Assembly: GCF_024385525.1 (NCBI RefSeq)
Contig: NZ_JANFLU010000001.1
Location: 496,001-560,000 of the forward strand
DNA: 64,000 nucleotides
From: Arthrobacter sp. zg-Y238
GTDB lineage: Bacteria; Actinomycetota; Actinomycetes; Actinomycetales; Micrococcaceae
Direction: 5' to 3'
A program made the position numbers and the translations under genes. Shown piece after piece: positions 43,633 through 51,856 of the stretch; positions within the stretch are counted from its first letter, which is position 1, and the number at the start of each line of letters is the position of its first letter. The notes beneath the pieces are model-generated. The model was not told where the DNA came from. It ran no database searches and was given only the letters and a program-made list of their open reading frames with translations.

Positions 43633-44040
43633 CTAACCCAGTGAGGTCAGCAGTTTTTCGCAGGCGTTGATGCAACGGCGGCAGGCCTCCGCGCAGATCC
43701 GGCAGTGCTGGTGCATGGCGGCGTGCTGCTGGCATTCCCCGGCACACGCGGCGCAGGCTGCAATGCAGGCATGCAGCAGGCTGGCGCTCGCCGGCCCCGC
43801 GGCACCGGTTCGGGACAGCACTGCGGACGTGGTCGCACAGATCTCGGCACAGTCCAGGTCGGTGCGGATGCAGCTGACCAGCTCGCCCACCATTTCCTCG
43901 CTCAGGCAGGCGTCCGCGCAGGCATTGCAGACCTGAGCACATTCACCACAGGCCAGCAGGCACTCGACCAGGAGGCGGGGATCGGAAGTGCGGGGGCCGG
44001 CAGCGGGATGGTTTTCGAGCATTTCGGTGATCAGGGCCAT
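43633..44040 (-). CDS. Cys-rich four-helix-bundle copper-binding-type protein
   Basis: The 135-residue protein has 18 cysteines spaced as CxxxC and CxxC along amphipathic helices (VECLLACGECAQVCNACADAC; HACIAACAACAGECQQ; HCRICAEACRRCINACE). It is of the DUF326/Csp type, in which Cys line the core of a four-helix bundle and hold many Cu(I) ions. It has no signal peptide, so it would be a cytosolic copper store. AAGGAG seven bases before ATG 44040 sets the start. Confidence 0.85.
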   Translation of the reverse strand: MALITEMLENHPAAGPRTSDPRLLVECLLACGECAQVCNACADACLSEEMVGELVSCIRTDLDCAEICATTSAVLSRTGAAGPASASLLHACIAACAACAGECQQHAAMHQHCRICAEACRRCINACEKLLTSLG

Positions 44041-44151
44041 GGCATTCTCCTTGGTTCCGGTGTGCTTTGCGCCGACCGCTCTCCGCAGGCGAACCGTGCC
44101 GGTTCCTCGACGGTAGCGAGGGTCCCAAGGCATTCCTAGGGTGCCGGGGGT

Positions 44152-44181
44152 TTGGTGCGGGCCGGAGCACGTGTTTAGAAT
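44152..44181 (+). promoter_or_regulatory. Predicted promoter of tRNA-Ala
   Basis: TTGGTG (44152-44157) and TAGAAT (44176-44181), 18 bp apart, lie about 68 bp before the tRNA 5' end. Confidence 0.45.
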
Positions 44182-44249
44182 CGGTGTAGCCTAACGGGGT
44201 CGGTTGTTCGGTCGTTTCGGTCCGGGTTCGACGCCGACGGTGCAGTTTT

Positions 44250-44322
44250 GGGGCTTTAGCTCAGTTGGTAGAGCGTTTCGTTCGCAATGAAAAGGTCAGG
44301 GGTTCGATTCCCCTAAGCTCCA
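44250..44322 (+). tRNA. tRNA-Ala (anticodon CGC)
   Basis: A full cloverleaf can be drawn: acceptor GGGGCTT pairs with AAGCTCC, including the G3-U70 wobble that marks alanine tRNAs. The D arm is GCTC...GAGC. The anticodon arm TTTCG/TGAAA has loop TTCGCAA (CGC). The T arm is AGGGG-TTCGATT-CCCCT, and the discriminator is A. CCA is not encoded. A terminator follows at once. Confidence 0.95.
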
Positions 44323-44326
44323 CAGG

Positions 44327-44354
44327 AAAACCCCCGGGAAACCGGGGGTTTTTG
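44327..44354 (+). terminator. Intrinsic terminator after tRNA-Ala
   Basis: AACCCCCGG-GAAA-CCGGGGGTT is followed by TTTTGC. Confidence 0.92.
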
Positions 44355-44415
44355 CTTTGTCGGGATCATGCCTCTCCGGGACGAGGCGTCCCTGAGAGAG
44401 CGATAGAGTTGCTGG

Positions 44416-44703
44416 ATGAACAACTTCAAGCAGAGTGCAGCGCTCATCTCGTGGGGTGGCGCGGTTCTGTTCCTCGGTGCCCTCTTTATCCTCTTTTCGG
44501 CCATGGATGTCCTGATGTCATCCGGTGCTTATTCCGATACGCAGAACAGCGTGATGTTCCTGTATCTGGGCGTGGCTATCGCCATCGCTGGTGTCTCGAT
44601 GCTCCTCACGGGCTTTTATCGCGTCGTTTCCTCGCTGGGCGTCTCCGGAAGTCCCGTCGTGCAGGATCAGCTCGCCCACAACGAGCCGGCAACCCTGGTC
44701 TAG
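44416..44703 (+). CDS. Small two-helix membrane protein, hypothetical
   Basis: The 95-residue protein has two hydrophobic segments (ALISWGGAVLFLGALFILFS; YLGVAIAIAGVSMLLTGFY) and short polar ends. No family is recognised. The codon pattern is sound, but there is no strong ribosome site before ATG 44416. It stands between tRNA-Ala and a stretch of low gene density. Confidence 0.6.
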   Translation: MNNFKQSAALISWGGAVLFLGALFILFSAMDVLMSSGAYSDTQNSVMFLYLGVAIAIAGVSMLLTGFYRVVSSLGVSGSPVVQDQLAHNEPATLV

Positions 44704-44857
44704 CCCCACTTCCCCGTAACCGAGTGCTTTCGGTGTTGAACAGGTAGGCGGTTGCCAAGCCGGTGGGAGACCAGAGATGGCCCCGATCCCATCAGGGGTG
44801 TTAGACACAACACGCTTTATGCGGGCAGGTGCCCCGTGCCGCGCGGAGGCTGGAAGT

Positions 44858-45010
44858 ATGAAAGTCACTGGCATCATGCGTCCTGTCGAAACCCGGGAAT
44901 TGGAAACCCAGTGGGAAGGGATTCCTCGAAGCGCGGGAATCATTCGAGGCGCAGGTTCCGGAAGGCCGGCAATTGATTATGGTGACCACCTATCCATAAC
45001 GCTGAATTAG
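44858..45010 (+). CDS. Possible small ORF, 50 residues
   Basis: A GGAGG eight bases before ATG 44858 heads a 50-codon frame (MKVTGIMRPVETRELETQWE...). Composition is polar, with a mix of basic and acidic residues and no known domain. It is the only candidate within the 500-bp gap 44704-45204. Coding is not demonstrated. Its stop codon lies at the first base of the repeat that follows. Confidence 0.3.
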   Translation: MKVTGIMRPVETRELETQWEGIPRSAGIIRGAGSGRPAIDYGDHLSITLN

Positions 45011-45116
45011 CGGTACCGGAAGTCCCTAATATAATTCTTTAGCGATACCGGGAGTCCCTTTTAGTTCGTAATACTCCCGGAAATCCGCGGATTGCAGGGG
45101 AATAGCGGCACTCCCT
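45008..45116. repeat. Dispersed short repeats and inverted copy in AT-rich gap
   Basis: TAGCGGTACCGGAAGTCCCT (45008-45027) and TAGCGATACCGGGAGTCCCT (45040-45059) differ at two bases, with a truncated third copy TAGCGGCACTCCCT (45103-45116). An inverted copy, ACTCCCGG near 45073, pairs with CCGGGAGT of the second. The gap is AT-richer than its neighbours. Confidence 0.6.
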
Positions 45117-45204
45117 CGGCCCGTCAATAGCAGGATGAAAAAACGGTGCCGTAAATGTCCGACTTATCGGTGACATAACGCGGAGTGCGTGTCATGATTT
45201 GGCA

Positions 45205-45381
45205 ATGCCGACCCGTGAAGAAATAGAAGCAGCACGTACTCCCGCAGGTGGTTTTACCAAACAGCAGCTCGAGTTGTGGGGTATCTCCTGGCCGCCCCCG
45301 CGCGGCTGGCGCCTCCGGCTCGAAGAAGAAGCGGAAAAGCCCGCCCAGGCCGGAAGCCAGGACCGGATCGGCGCGCTCTAA
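45205..45381 (+). CDS. Small conserved-looking protein, unknown function
   Basis: The 58-residue protein opens MPTREEIEAARTPAGGFTKQQ and then LELWGISWPPPRGWRLRLEEEA, a layout (REEIEAARTPAGG, then a Trp-Pro-Pro-Pro-x-Gly-Trp motif) that I have seen in short proteins of many bacteria without an assigned function. ATG 45205 is preceded by a TTG in frame two codons earlier; no strong ribosome site was seen. Confidence 0.6.
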   Translation: MPTREEIEAARTPAGGFTKQQLELWGISWPPPRGWRLRLEEEAEKPAQAGSQDRIGAL

Positions 45382-45405
45382 AACCCTGCACGTTACACTT
45401 CCCGC

Positions 45406-45951
45406 ATGACCATCACCTTCCGCAGGATGACCCCCGCCGATGGTGCTGCCGTTACGGCATTCCTGGCCTCAAACCGGTTCCCCTTCCATGTGAATGCGGC
45501 TCCCGACGAGTTTCAGGCAAACAAACGGGTGGCGGAGGGACACTTCTGGAGCAAGGAATCCCAGGGGTACTGGGTGCAGCACGGCGGCAAAGACATCGGG
45601 CTGGTAGTGCTGGAAGACCTTGAGGACGACAACCCTGTCTTTGACCTTCGCCTGGCGGAAAGCCAGCGCGGCCGCGGACTGGGCGTGGAAGTGGTTCGGG
45701 CCCTGTGCCGGCTGACCTTCACCGAACTGCCGGAAATAGTCCGGTTTGAAGGCCAAACGCGGGAAGACAACATTGCCATGCGGAAAACGTTCATGCGCGC
45801 CGGTTTCGTCAAGGAAGCCCATTACCGGCAGGCGTGGCCGACGGCGGACGGGTCCCGGCTTGCCTCCGTGGCCTATGCGATACTTCGCTCGGACTGGGAA
45901 AACAACACAGTGACTCCGCTGGAATTCGACGACCTGCTCCTGGACGCATAG
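45406..45951 (+). CDS. GNAT family N-acetyltransferase
   Basis: The 181-residue RimJ/RimL-like acetyltransferase starts MTITFRRMTPADGAAVTAFL and has the acetyl-CoA loop (RGRGLGVEVVRALCRLTF) and a late NIAMRKTFMRAGFVKEAHYRQ segment. The target amine is unknown. It lies 25 bp after the small protein's stop, and the ABC exporter genes follow 33 bp later, so a shared transcript is possible. Confidence 0.82.
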   Translation: MTITFRRMTPADGAAVTAFLASNRFPFHVNAAPDEFQANKRVAEGHFWSKESQGYWVQHGGKDIGLVVLEDLEDDNPVFDLRLAESQRGRGLGVEVVRALCRLTFTELPEIVRFEGQTREDNIAMRKTFMRAGFVKEAHYRQAWPTADGSRLASVAYAILRSDWENNTVTPLEFDDLLLDA

Positions 45952-45984
45952 AACCGCAAAAGCTAGGGGAGCCAATTGGGAACT

Positions 45985-46905
45985 ATGAATGCCGCAATCT
46001 CCGTTCGGGGATTGACCAAACGCTTCGGGCGGGTGGCGGCGGTGGACAACTTGTCCTTTGACGTGGAGCCAGGGAGTGTTTTCGCCTTCCTGGGTGCCAA
46101 CGGCGCGGGGAAGTCCACCACCATTTCCTGCCTGACCACTGTCCTGCCGTTCGACGCCGGCACTGTCGAGGTGGCGGGGCGCGACGTCCGCGGCAGCGGC
46201 GGCGGCGTCCGCGAAGCCATCGGGGTGGTGTTCCAGGATTCGATGCTGGACCCGATCCTCACCGGCCGGGAAAACCTTCAAACCCGCGCACGGTTCTACT
46301 CACCCGACAAAGCGGCCAACAATGCCCGCATTGATGAGCTGGGCCGGATGGTCGGCCTGGGAGACTTCCTCGACCGGCGCTATGCGACCTATTCCGGCGG
46401 AGAACGACGCCGGGTGGACATCGCCCGGGCACTGCTGCACTCGCCGTCGATCATCTTCCTGGACGAACCCACTGCCGGCCTGGATCCGGCCAGCCGGGCC
46501 CTCGTCTGGTCCACCATCCACGACCTGCGGGAAAATCACGGCCTCACCGTTTTCCTGACCACCCATTACATGGAGGAAACCGAGGAAGCGGACCGGGTCT
46601 GCGTGATTGAGAAGGGGCAGATCATTGCCGACGGCACGCCCACCACGCTGCGCGCCGAATACAGCAGCAGCATCCTTTCCATCACGTCTGCCGACCCGCA
46701 GGCACTGGCATCTTTGGCCAGCGACGCCGGGGTCGACGTCGCCGGCGTGGACGGCAACGTGCTGCGGCTGCGGGTGGACCGGTCGGACACGGCCCGCCGC
46801 CTCCTCGCGGCGCACGGCGACAGTGTCCTGGACTTCGAGTTCCGCCACGGGACCATGGACGACGTCTTCCTGGCCCTAACCGGCCGGCAGGGAGAAGCAG
46901 CATGA
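45985..46905 (+). CDS. ABC transporter ATP-binding protein (DrrA-like)
   Basis: The 306-residue nucleotide-binding subunit has Walker A GANGAGKSTT, Q-loop VVFQDSMLD, signature YSGGERRRVD, Walker B IIFLDEPTAGLD and the switch His in TTHYMEE. The C-terminal domain resembles the DrrA-like group that exports drugs or lipids. ATG 45985 or TTG 45976 is the start. Its stop overlaps the next start by ATGA, so it is coupled to its membrane partner. Confidence 0.93.
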   Translation: MNAAISVRGLTKRFGRVAAVDNLSFDVEPGSVFAFLGANGAGKSTTISCLTTVLPFDAGTVEVAGRDVRGSGGGVREAIGVVFQDSMLDPILTGRENLQTRARFYSPDKAANNARIDELGRMVGLGDFLDRRYATYSGGERRRVDIARALLHSPSIIFLDEPTAGLDPASRALVWSTIHDLRENHGLTVFLTTHYMEETEEADRVCVIEKGQIIADGTPTTLRAEYSSSILSITSADPQALASLASDAGVDVAGVDGNVLRLRVDRSDTARRLLAAHGDSVLDFEFRHGTMDDVFLALTGRQGEAA

Positions 46906-47777
46906 ACGTAGTCCTGGACATCACCGGCCGGAACCTGCGCCTGTACTTCCGTGACCGGCTCAACCTGTTCTTTTCCCTCCTCGGCGCCCTGGTCCTGTTC
47001 CTGCTTTACACCCTGTTCCTGGGCAACCAGCAGACCGAAGGCCTGGCGGAAATGTTCCCACAGGCCGCCGAGGAGGACATCAAGGGCTTCGTGGACGCCT
47101 GGATGTTCGCCGGGATCGTGGGCATCACCGCAATCACCACAGGGCTCGCCGCCGTGAACGTGATCGTGGATGACACCGCCACCGGGCGCTTCCGGGACTT
47201 CCTGGTTTCCCCGATCAGCCGCGGCCAGTTGGTCCTGGGGTATCTGCTCTCAACCGTCGCGATCGCGCTGATCATGACCACAGTCGTACTTGCCGTGAGC
47301 CTGGGATACCTGGCCGCGGTGGACGGCGTGGTGCTCACAGCGGGCCAGCTGGCCCGCACTTACGGTTACCTGGTGCTTAGCTGTATCGCCTTCGGGTCGC
47401 TGAGCGCCTTCATCGTCACTTTCGTCCGTACCCCGGGTTCTTTTGCGGCACTGTCCACACTGGTAGGCACCATCCTCGGCTTCGCCGCAGGGTCCTACAT
47501 CCCGGTGGGGGCTTTTCCCGAGGGTGTGAAGAACTTCGTCAGCGCGCTGCCCTTTATGCAGGCCTCCATGGTGGTGCGCCAGGAAATGACCGCCGGACCC
47601 ATGGACGCCGTGACGGACCAGCCCGAAGCCGTGGCCCAGGTGCAGGACATTTTCGGCATCACCGCGTCGGTGGGGGACTGGGAAGTGCCCACCGGCTACG
47701 TCGTGTTCGTCCTGATTGCCATGATGGTGGTCTTTGTCCTGCTGGCGGCGCTGAGGATCCGTTCCCGGATCCGCTGA
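46902..47777 (+). CDS. ABC-2 type transporter permease (DrrB-like)
   Basis: The 291-residue protein has six membrane helices and the ABC-2 pattern: FRDRLNLFFSLLGALVLFLLYTLFL, VDDTATGRFRDFLVSPISRGQLVLGYL (cytosolic coupling helix) and FVRTPGSFAALSTLVGTILGFAAGSYIPVG. It forms an exporter with the ATPase encoded just before (4-bp overlap). The substrate may be an antibiotic or envelope lipid. Confidence 0.92.
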   Translation: MNVVLDITGRNLRLYFRDRLNLFFSLLGALVLFLLYTLFLGNQQTEGLAEMFPQAAEEDIKGFVDAWMFAGIVGITAITTGLAAVNVIVDDTATGRFRDFLVSPISRGQLVLGYLLSTVAIALIMTTVVLAVSLGYLAAVDGVVLTAGQLARTYGYLVLSCIAFGSLSAFIVTFVRTPGSFAALSTLVGTILGFAAGSYIPVGAFPEGVKNFVSALPFMQASMVVRQEMTAGPMDAVTDQPEAVAQVQDIFGITASVGDWEVPTGYVVFVLIAMMVVFVLLAALRIRSRIR

Positions 47778-47793
47778 GCGTCAGTGTTGGCTG

Positions 47794-48351
47794 TCAGGGC
47801 CTGGCGTCGCCGGCGAGGACGGCCATTGAGATCGCGTCCGTCCATTCCCCGTCCCAGTGCAGCGCCTCCCGGCGCCTGCCCTCCACCACGAACCCGCACT
47901 TTTCATAGACACGCTGCGCCCGCGGGTTGAACTCAAAGACCTCCAGTTCAATCCGGTGCAGTCCGAGGTCGTCAAAGGCATGGCTCAGCACGGCGCGGGT
48001 GGCTTCCGTGCCGTAGCCCTGTCCGAAGACCTTCGGGGAGGACAACGCGATGCGGAAGCCCATCGACTCGTTGTCCGGGTCCAGGTCATTCAGCACTACC
48101 TCGCCCAGATATACACCGTCCTCGGCCCGGATTATTGCCCAGTCCGCCCGGTCTACTTCACCGGCACGGGTCTGCAGCCAGCTCCGGATCTGCTCCGGAG
48201 CAAAAACCGCGTGGGTGCCGGTCAGCCTGCGTCCCTCCGGATCCTGCAATGCCGCCCACATGCCGTCGAAGTGCTCCGGTCCCAGCGGCTCGAGTCGCAG
48301 GCGGTCCGTGGTGAGCGTGGACTGCTGAGCGAAGAGGTTCCCGGCAATCAC
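47794..48351 (-). CDS. GNAT family N-acetyltransferase, RimJ/RimL type
   Basis: The 185-residue protein opens with LTTDRLRLEPLGPEHFDGMWAAL, then SPKVFGQGYGTEATRAVLSHAFDDLGLHRIELEVFEFNPRAQRVYEKCGF (seen in part), typical of RimJ/RimL acetyltransferases. GTG 48351 overlaps the stop of the upstream gene by 4 bp. The substrate is unknown. It converges with the ABC exporter genes 16 bp away. Confidence 0.85.
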   Translation of the reverse strand: MIAGNLFAQQSTLTTDRLRLEPLGPEHFDGMWAALQDPEGRRLTGTHAVFAPEQIRSWLQTRAGEVDRADWAIIRAEDGVYLGEVVLNDLDPDNESMGFRIALSSPKVFGQGYGTEATRAVLSHAFDDLGLHRIELEVFEFNPRAQRVYEKCGFVVEGRRREALHWDGEWTDAISMAVLAGDARP

Positions 48352-48809
48352 GGGGCCGTCCCGGCGTCGGCAGCGGCTTCGATGCGGGTGCCCAGGTTCT
48401 GCAGGCCGGAGCGGATCATGGCGCCGTAGCCTTCGCTGCCGAGCTCTTCGGCGAGGGACAAGCCCTGTTCCAGGTGGCCGCGTGCCCGCCCGGGCTCGCC
48501 GCGGCGCAGATAGCCGTCCCCGAGGTTCAAATGCAGCGAAGGAGCGAACCCTCCCGCCGAGGGGATGCCCAACGGTGCAAGATCTTCGTCACTGACCCCG
48601 GCATGTTCCGCCAGCGCTGCCTCGTCCCACGAAATCTCCGCATCGAGGTCCGTTTCCGTGTCCGCGAGGTAGTGTGCCAGGACACATCGATAGGCGTGCT
48701 CGTCCGGAACCGTTTCCTCCCAGCACGCCAGCAACGCCTGCTGTCCGGCGGTTTTGTCTCCGCCCAGGGCCACCGTGACGGCGGCCGTGATCTCTGTCCA
48801 GGTTGTCAT
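48348..48809 (-). CDS. Tetratricopeptide-like protein, hypothetical
   Basis: The 153-residue protein has a helical repeat-like pattern, including NLGDGYLRRGEPGRARGHLEQGLSLAEELG, close to a TPR. A Trp- and acidic-rich N-terminus precedes it. The family is uncertain. It is coupled to the next GNAT gene and follows another GNAT gene by 24 bp on the same strand, so the three probably form one transcript. Confidence 0.6.
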   Translation of the reverse strand: MTTWTEITAAVTVALGGDKTAGQQALLACWEETVPDEHAYRCVLAHYLADTETDLDAEISWDEAALAEHAGVSDEDLAPLGIPSAGGFAPSLHLNLGDGYLRRGEPGRARGHLEQGLSLAEELGSEGYGAMIRSGLQNLGTRIEAAADAGTAP

Positions 48810-48833
48810 TCGAGCGATCCTAGCGGACCGGCG

Positions 48834-49352
48834 TCAGTTGCCTCCCGCCGGGACTTCATAAACGATCTCCAGCCCGTCCTCGTCATCCCATTGCTCACCC
48901 GTGGCCACGAACCCGTACTGTTCCACCAGCCGCCGGGAAGCGCCGTTGTCCGGGCTGATGGTGGCACGGACGGTGCGGATCGAGGGTTCCTCTGCAGCCA
49001 CGGCAAGCAGCGCCTCCAGGGCGGCACGGGCGTAGCCCTGACGCCGATAAACCGGGTCCACCGAGTACCCGACTTCCACCATGCCGTTGTCGTCCGGAGG
49101 ACCGTGGAACCCGGCCAGGCCTACCGCCCGGCCCAGTCCGGGGTCAAAGATGGCCCGGGTAATCCATGCCGCGTCCCCGGGATTCTCTTCCAGCTGCGCG
49201 CTCCGGATACGCCACAGCGGCTGCCGGTCCTGGGAAAAGTGCAGTTCCAGGGGCGCCTGCCGGTTGGCGCCGGGCAGGTCGCCGGCGGCAAGCGCATCAA
49301 TCACGCCGCGGGGAAGCTGGATCAGTTCAATGGGTTTGAGTGCCGCTGCCAC
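48834..49352 (-). CDS. GNAT family N-acetyltransferase
   Basis: The 172-residue protein holds an acetyl-CoA loop (YRRQGYARAALEALLAVA) and the NGASRRLVEQYGFVATGEQWDDEDGLEIVYEV end, with VGLAGFHGPPDDNGMVEVGYSVDPV in the middle. GTG 49352 is the start. First gene of a three-gene set; the substrate is unknown. Confidence 0.83.
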   Translation of the reverse strand: MAAALKPIELIQLPRGVIDALAAGDLPGANRQAPLELHFSQDRQPLWRIRSAQLEENPGDAAWITRAIFDPGLGRAVGLAGFHGPPDDNGMVEVGYSVDPVYRRQGYARAALEALLAVAAEEPSIRTVRATISPDNGASRRLVEQYGFVATGEQWDDEDGLEIVYEVPAGGN

Positions 49353-49458
49353 TACTGGCTCCTTTGCCGGTTCCGGCCCCGCTTAGCGCGCCCGGGCTAC
49401 CGACCCTAGCCTGCTCCCCGACAGACTTGAAGGACCGCTGCAGCGAAGGGAAGAGCAG

Positions 49459-50436
49459 ATGGGTACAGATTCCGTCCTGATCATCGGGTCAGGTCCGGCC
49501 GGCTACACGGCAGGGGTGTACGCCGCCCGGGCCGGATTGCAACCCCGCATCCTCGCGGGCTCCGTCACCGCCGGCGGTGCCCTGATGAACACCACGGAAG
49601 TGGAGAATTTTCCGGGTTTCCCCGACGGCATCCTGGGGCCGGACCTGATGGAGAACCTGCGCAGGCAGGCGGAGAAATTCGGTGCCCTGGTGGAGTACGA
49701 CGACGCCGTGTCGGTGGAGCTGGGCGCCCACACCAAGCGGGTGGCCACAGGCGGCGGGAAAACCTACAAGGCCCGCAGCGTCATCCTCGCCACCGGCTCG
49801 GTCTACAAGGAGCTGGGGCTGCCGGAGGAAAAACAGCTCAACGGCCGGGGTATTTCCTGGTGTGCCACCTGCGACGGCTTTTTCTTCCGCGACCAGGACA
49901 TCGTGGTGGTCGGCGGTGGGGATTCAGCCATGGAGGAAGCGCTGTTCCTGACCCGCTTCGCGGCGTCGGTGACCGTCGTCGTACGCCGGGAGACCCTGCG
50001 CGCCTCCCGCATCATGGCCCAGCGCGCCCGGGACCACGCGAAGATCCGCTTTGAGTTCAACAGCGAGGTCACGGCCATCCACGGCACGGACAAGGTCACG
50101 GGCATGACCCTTACGGACACCGTCACCGGCGCAACGAGGAAACTGCCGACGCAGGGGATTTTCGTCGCCATTGGGCACGCCCCGCGTACCGATCTCCTTG
50201 CGGGACAGGTGGACCTGGATCCGGACGGGTACATCAGGGTCGCGGCTCCGAGCACCCAGACCAACCTGGACGGGGTCTTCGCGTGCGGCGACGCCGTGGA
50301 CCACCGCTACCGGCAGGCGATCACCGCTGCGGGCACCGGCTGCTCCGCTGCGCTGGACGCCGAGCGGTATCTCGCAGCGCAGGCGGATGCCGACAGCATC
50401 GCCACCGCGCTGGTGGAGGGGTCGCTGAAGGGCTAG
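49459..50436 (+). CDS. trxB: Thioredoxin-disulfide reductase
   Basis: The 325-residue flavoprotein is of low-molecular-weight TrxB type: FAD site GSGPAGYTAGVYAARAG, redox pair Cys135-Cys138 (WCATCDGFFF), NADPH site VVGGGDSAMEEALFLTRFA and C-terminal FACGDAVDHRYRQAITAAGTGCSAALDAE. It reduces thioredoxin with NADPH. There is no thioredoxin gene beside it, so it may be a second, non-essential paralogue. AAGGGAAG precedes ATG 49459. Confidence 0.9.
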   Translation: MGTDSVLIIGSGPAGYTAGVYAARAGLQPRILAGSVTAGGALMNTTEVENFPGFPDGILGPDLMENLRRQAEKFGALVEYDDAVSVELGAHTKRVATGGGKTYKARSVILATGSVYKELGLPEEKQLNGRGISWCATCDGFFFRDQDIVVVGGGDSAMEEALFLTRFAASVTVVVRRETLRASRIMAQRARDHAKIRFEFNSEVTAIHGTDKVTGMTLTDTVTGATRKLPTQGIFVAIGHAPRTDLLAGQVDLDPDGYIRVAAPSTQTNLDGVFACGDAVDHRYRQAITAAGTGCSAALDAERYLAAQADADSIATALVEGSLKG

Positions 50437-50438
50437 CG

Positions 50439-51695
50439 TCAGGCGCCGGTGAAGGTCAGCACCAGCAGGGTGATGTTCAACCCGACCAGCAGCACCGAAA
50501 CCAGCACGCCCAGGCCCGTGGTCCACCAATGGTTGCGGTGGCTGCCCATCAGGTCCCGCTGCGCGGTCAGCCAGACCAACGGAATCAAGGCAAACGGAAT
50601 GCCGAAGGAGAGGATGACCTGGCTGAGGATCAGCGCCCAGGTGGGATCGATGCCGACGGCGAGGATCGCCAGCGCGGGGACCAGGGTAATCAGGCGGCGC
50701 AGCAGCATGGGGATGCGCACCTTCAGCAGGCCCTGCATGATTTCGGCACCCGCGTACGCGCCCACCGACGTCGAGGCCAGGCCTGACGCGAGCAGTCCGA
50801 CAGCGAACATGGTGGCCACCACCCCGCCCAGCGAGGCGGCAATGGCGGCATGGGCACCCTCGAGGGTATCCGTCCCTTCCACGCCCTGCAGCGACCCGGC
50901 CGCGAGCAGCAGGATGGCCAGGTTCACCGAGCCCGCCACGGCCAGGGCAATGGTCACGTCCCACTTGGTGGCCTTGATCAGGCGGGTGGTGGTGAGTGAG
51001 GCAGTGCGTCCGGGGAAGCGGTCCCGGGTCAGGGCGGAGTGCGCATAAATGGCGTGCGGCATCACGGTGGCACCCAGGATCGATGCTGCCAGCAGCACCG
51101 ATTCGCTGCCTTCGAAACGCGGCACCAGGCCTTCGACCACGGAGCCGCCGTCGGGCGGGTTGAGGAAGACGCCGGCCGTGAAGCCGACGGCGATCACCAG
51201 CATCAGCGTGACGATCACGTATTCGAAGCTCCGGTGCCGGCCGCTGTTCTGCAGCTGCAGCACCACCATGGAGATACCGCCGGTAATGACTCCGCCCAGG
51301 AACAGCGGAAGGTCAAAGAGCAGCCAGAGTGCGACGGCGCCGCCGATCACCTCCGCGACATCAGTGGCCATCGCCACGAGTTCAGCCTGCAGCCAGTACA
51401 GCCGCCGGGCAGGTTTGAGTCCGATGCGTTCGCCGAGCAGTTCGGGCAGGCTGCGGCCGGTGACCAGACCCAGCTTGGCGGACAGGTACTGGATCAGCCA
51501 CGCCATCACGTTGCCGGTCACCACCACCCAGACCAGCAGGTAGCCAAACTTCGCCCCCGCGGTCATATTGCTGGCAACGTTGCCCGGATCCAGGTAGGCA
51601 ACCCCGGCAACCAGCGCGGGGCCAAGCAGCCACAGGATGTGGCGGGGACGCGTTGCTGGGCTCGGGGTATCGGGTAGCTGGACGGTACGGGCCAT
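50439..51695 (-). CDS. mntH: Nramp family Mn2+/Fe2+ transporter
   Basis: The 418-residue protein is an Nramp carrier with 11 membrane helices. The metal site DPGN is in TM1 (VAYLDPGNVASNMTAG), and TM6 carries MPHAIYAHSAL. It imports manganese, and possibly iron, with protons. ATG 51695 is the start. A DtxR/MntR-like palindrome lies about 22 bp upstream, so control by metal is likely. Confidence 0.92.
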   Translation of the reverse strand: MARTVQLPDTPSPATRPRHILWLLGPALVAGVAYLDPGNVASNMTAGAKFGYLLVWVVVTGNVMAWLIQYLSAKLGLVTGRSLPELLGERIGLKPARRLYWLQAELVAMATDVAEVIGGAVALWLLFDLPLFLGGVITGGISMVVLQLQNSGRHRSFEYVIVTLMLVIAVGFTAGVFLNPPDGGSVVEGLVPRFEGSESVLLAASILGATVMPHAIYAHSALTRDRFPGRTASLTTTRLIKATKWDVTIALAVAGSVNLAILLLAAGSLQGVEGTDTLEGAHAAIAASLGGVVATMFAVGLLASGLASTSVGAYAGAEIMQGLLKVRIPMLLRRLITLVPALAILAVGIDPTWALILSQVILSFGIPFALIPLVWLTAQRDLMGSHRNHWWTTGLGVLVSVLLVGLNITLLVLTFTGA

Positions 51696-51716
51696 GACAG
51701 CAACCTAACACCTTAA

Positions 51717-51732
51717 GTTCGGCATGCCTAAC
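51717..51732. promoter_or_regulatory. MntR/DtxR-like palindrome upstream of mntH
   Basis: GTTCGGCATGCCTAAC has a perfect GGCATGCC core and GTT/AAC ends, 22 bp upstream of the start. The form suits a DtxR-family metal regulator. Confidence 0.55.
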
Positions 51733-51802
51733 AATTCTTCGGGGTGCGCCTCCGCAGGGGTGGAATTCCGTGTACCGTCCGCTGGCTGCCTGCGGACGGG
51801 AC

Positions 51803-51839
51803 AAAGAAAAGGCGCGCATCCCCAGGGGATGCGCGCCTT
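51803..51839 (-). terminator. Intrinsic terminator of the DUF5684 gene
   Basis: AAGGCGCGCATCCCC pairs with GGGGATGCGCGCCTT, followed on the minus strand by TTTTCTTTG. Confidence 0.92.
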
Positions 51840-51856
51840 GTACGGATGGGGTGTGG

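Noticed and set aside
44265-44747. Frame of 160 codons crossing the tRNA
   Set aside because: It begins inside tRNA-Ala and passes through the terminator. The real gene here is the 95-residue membrane protein at 44416.
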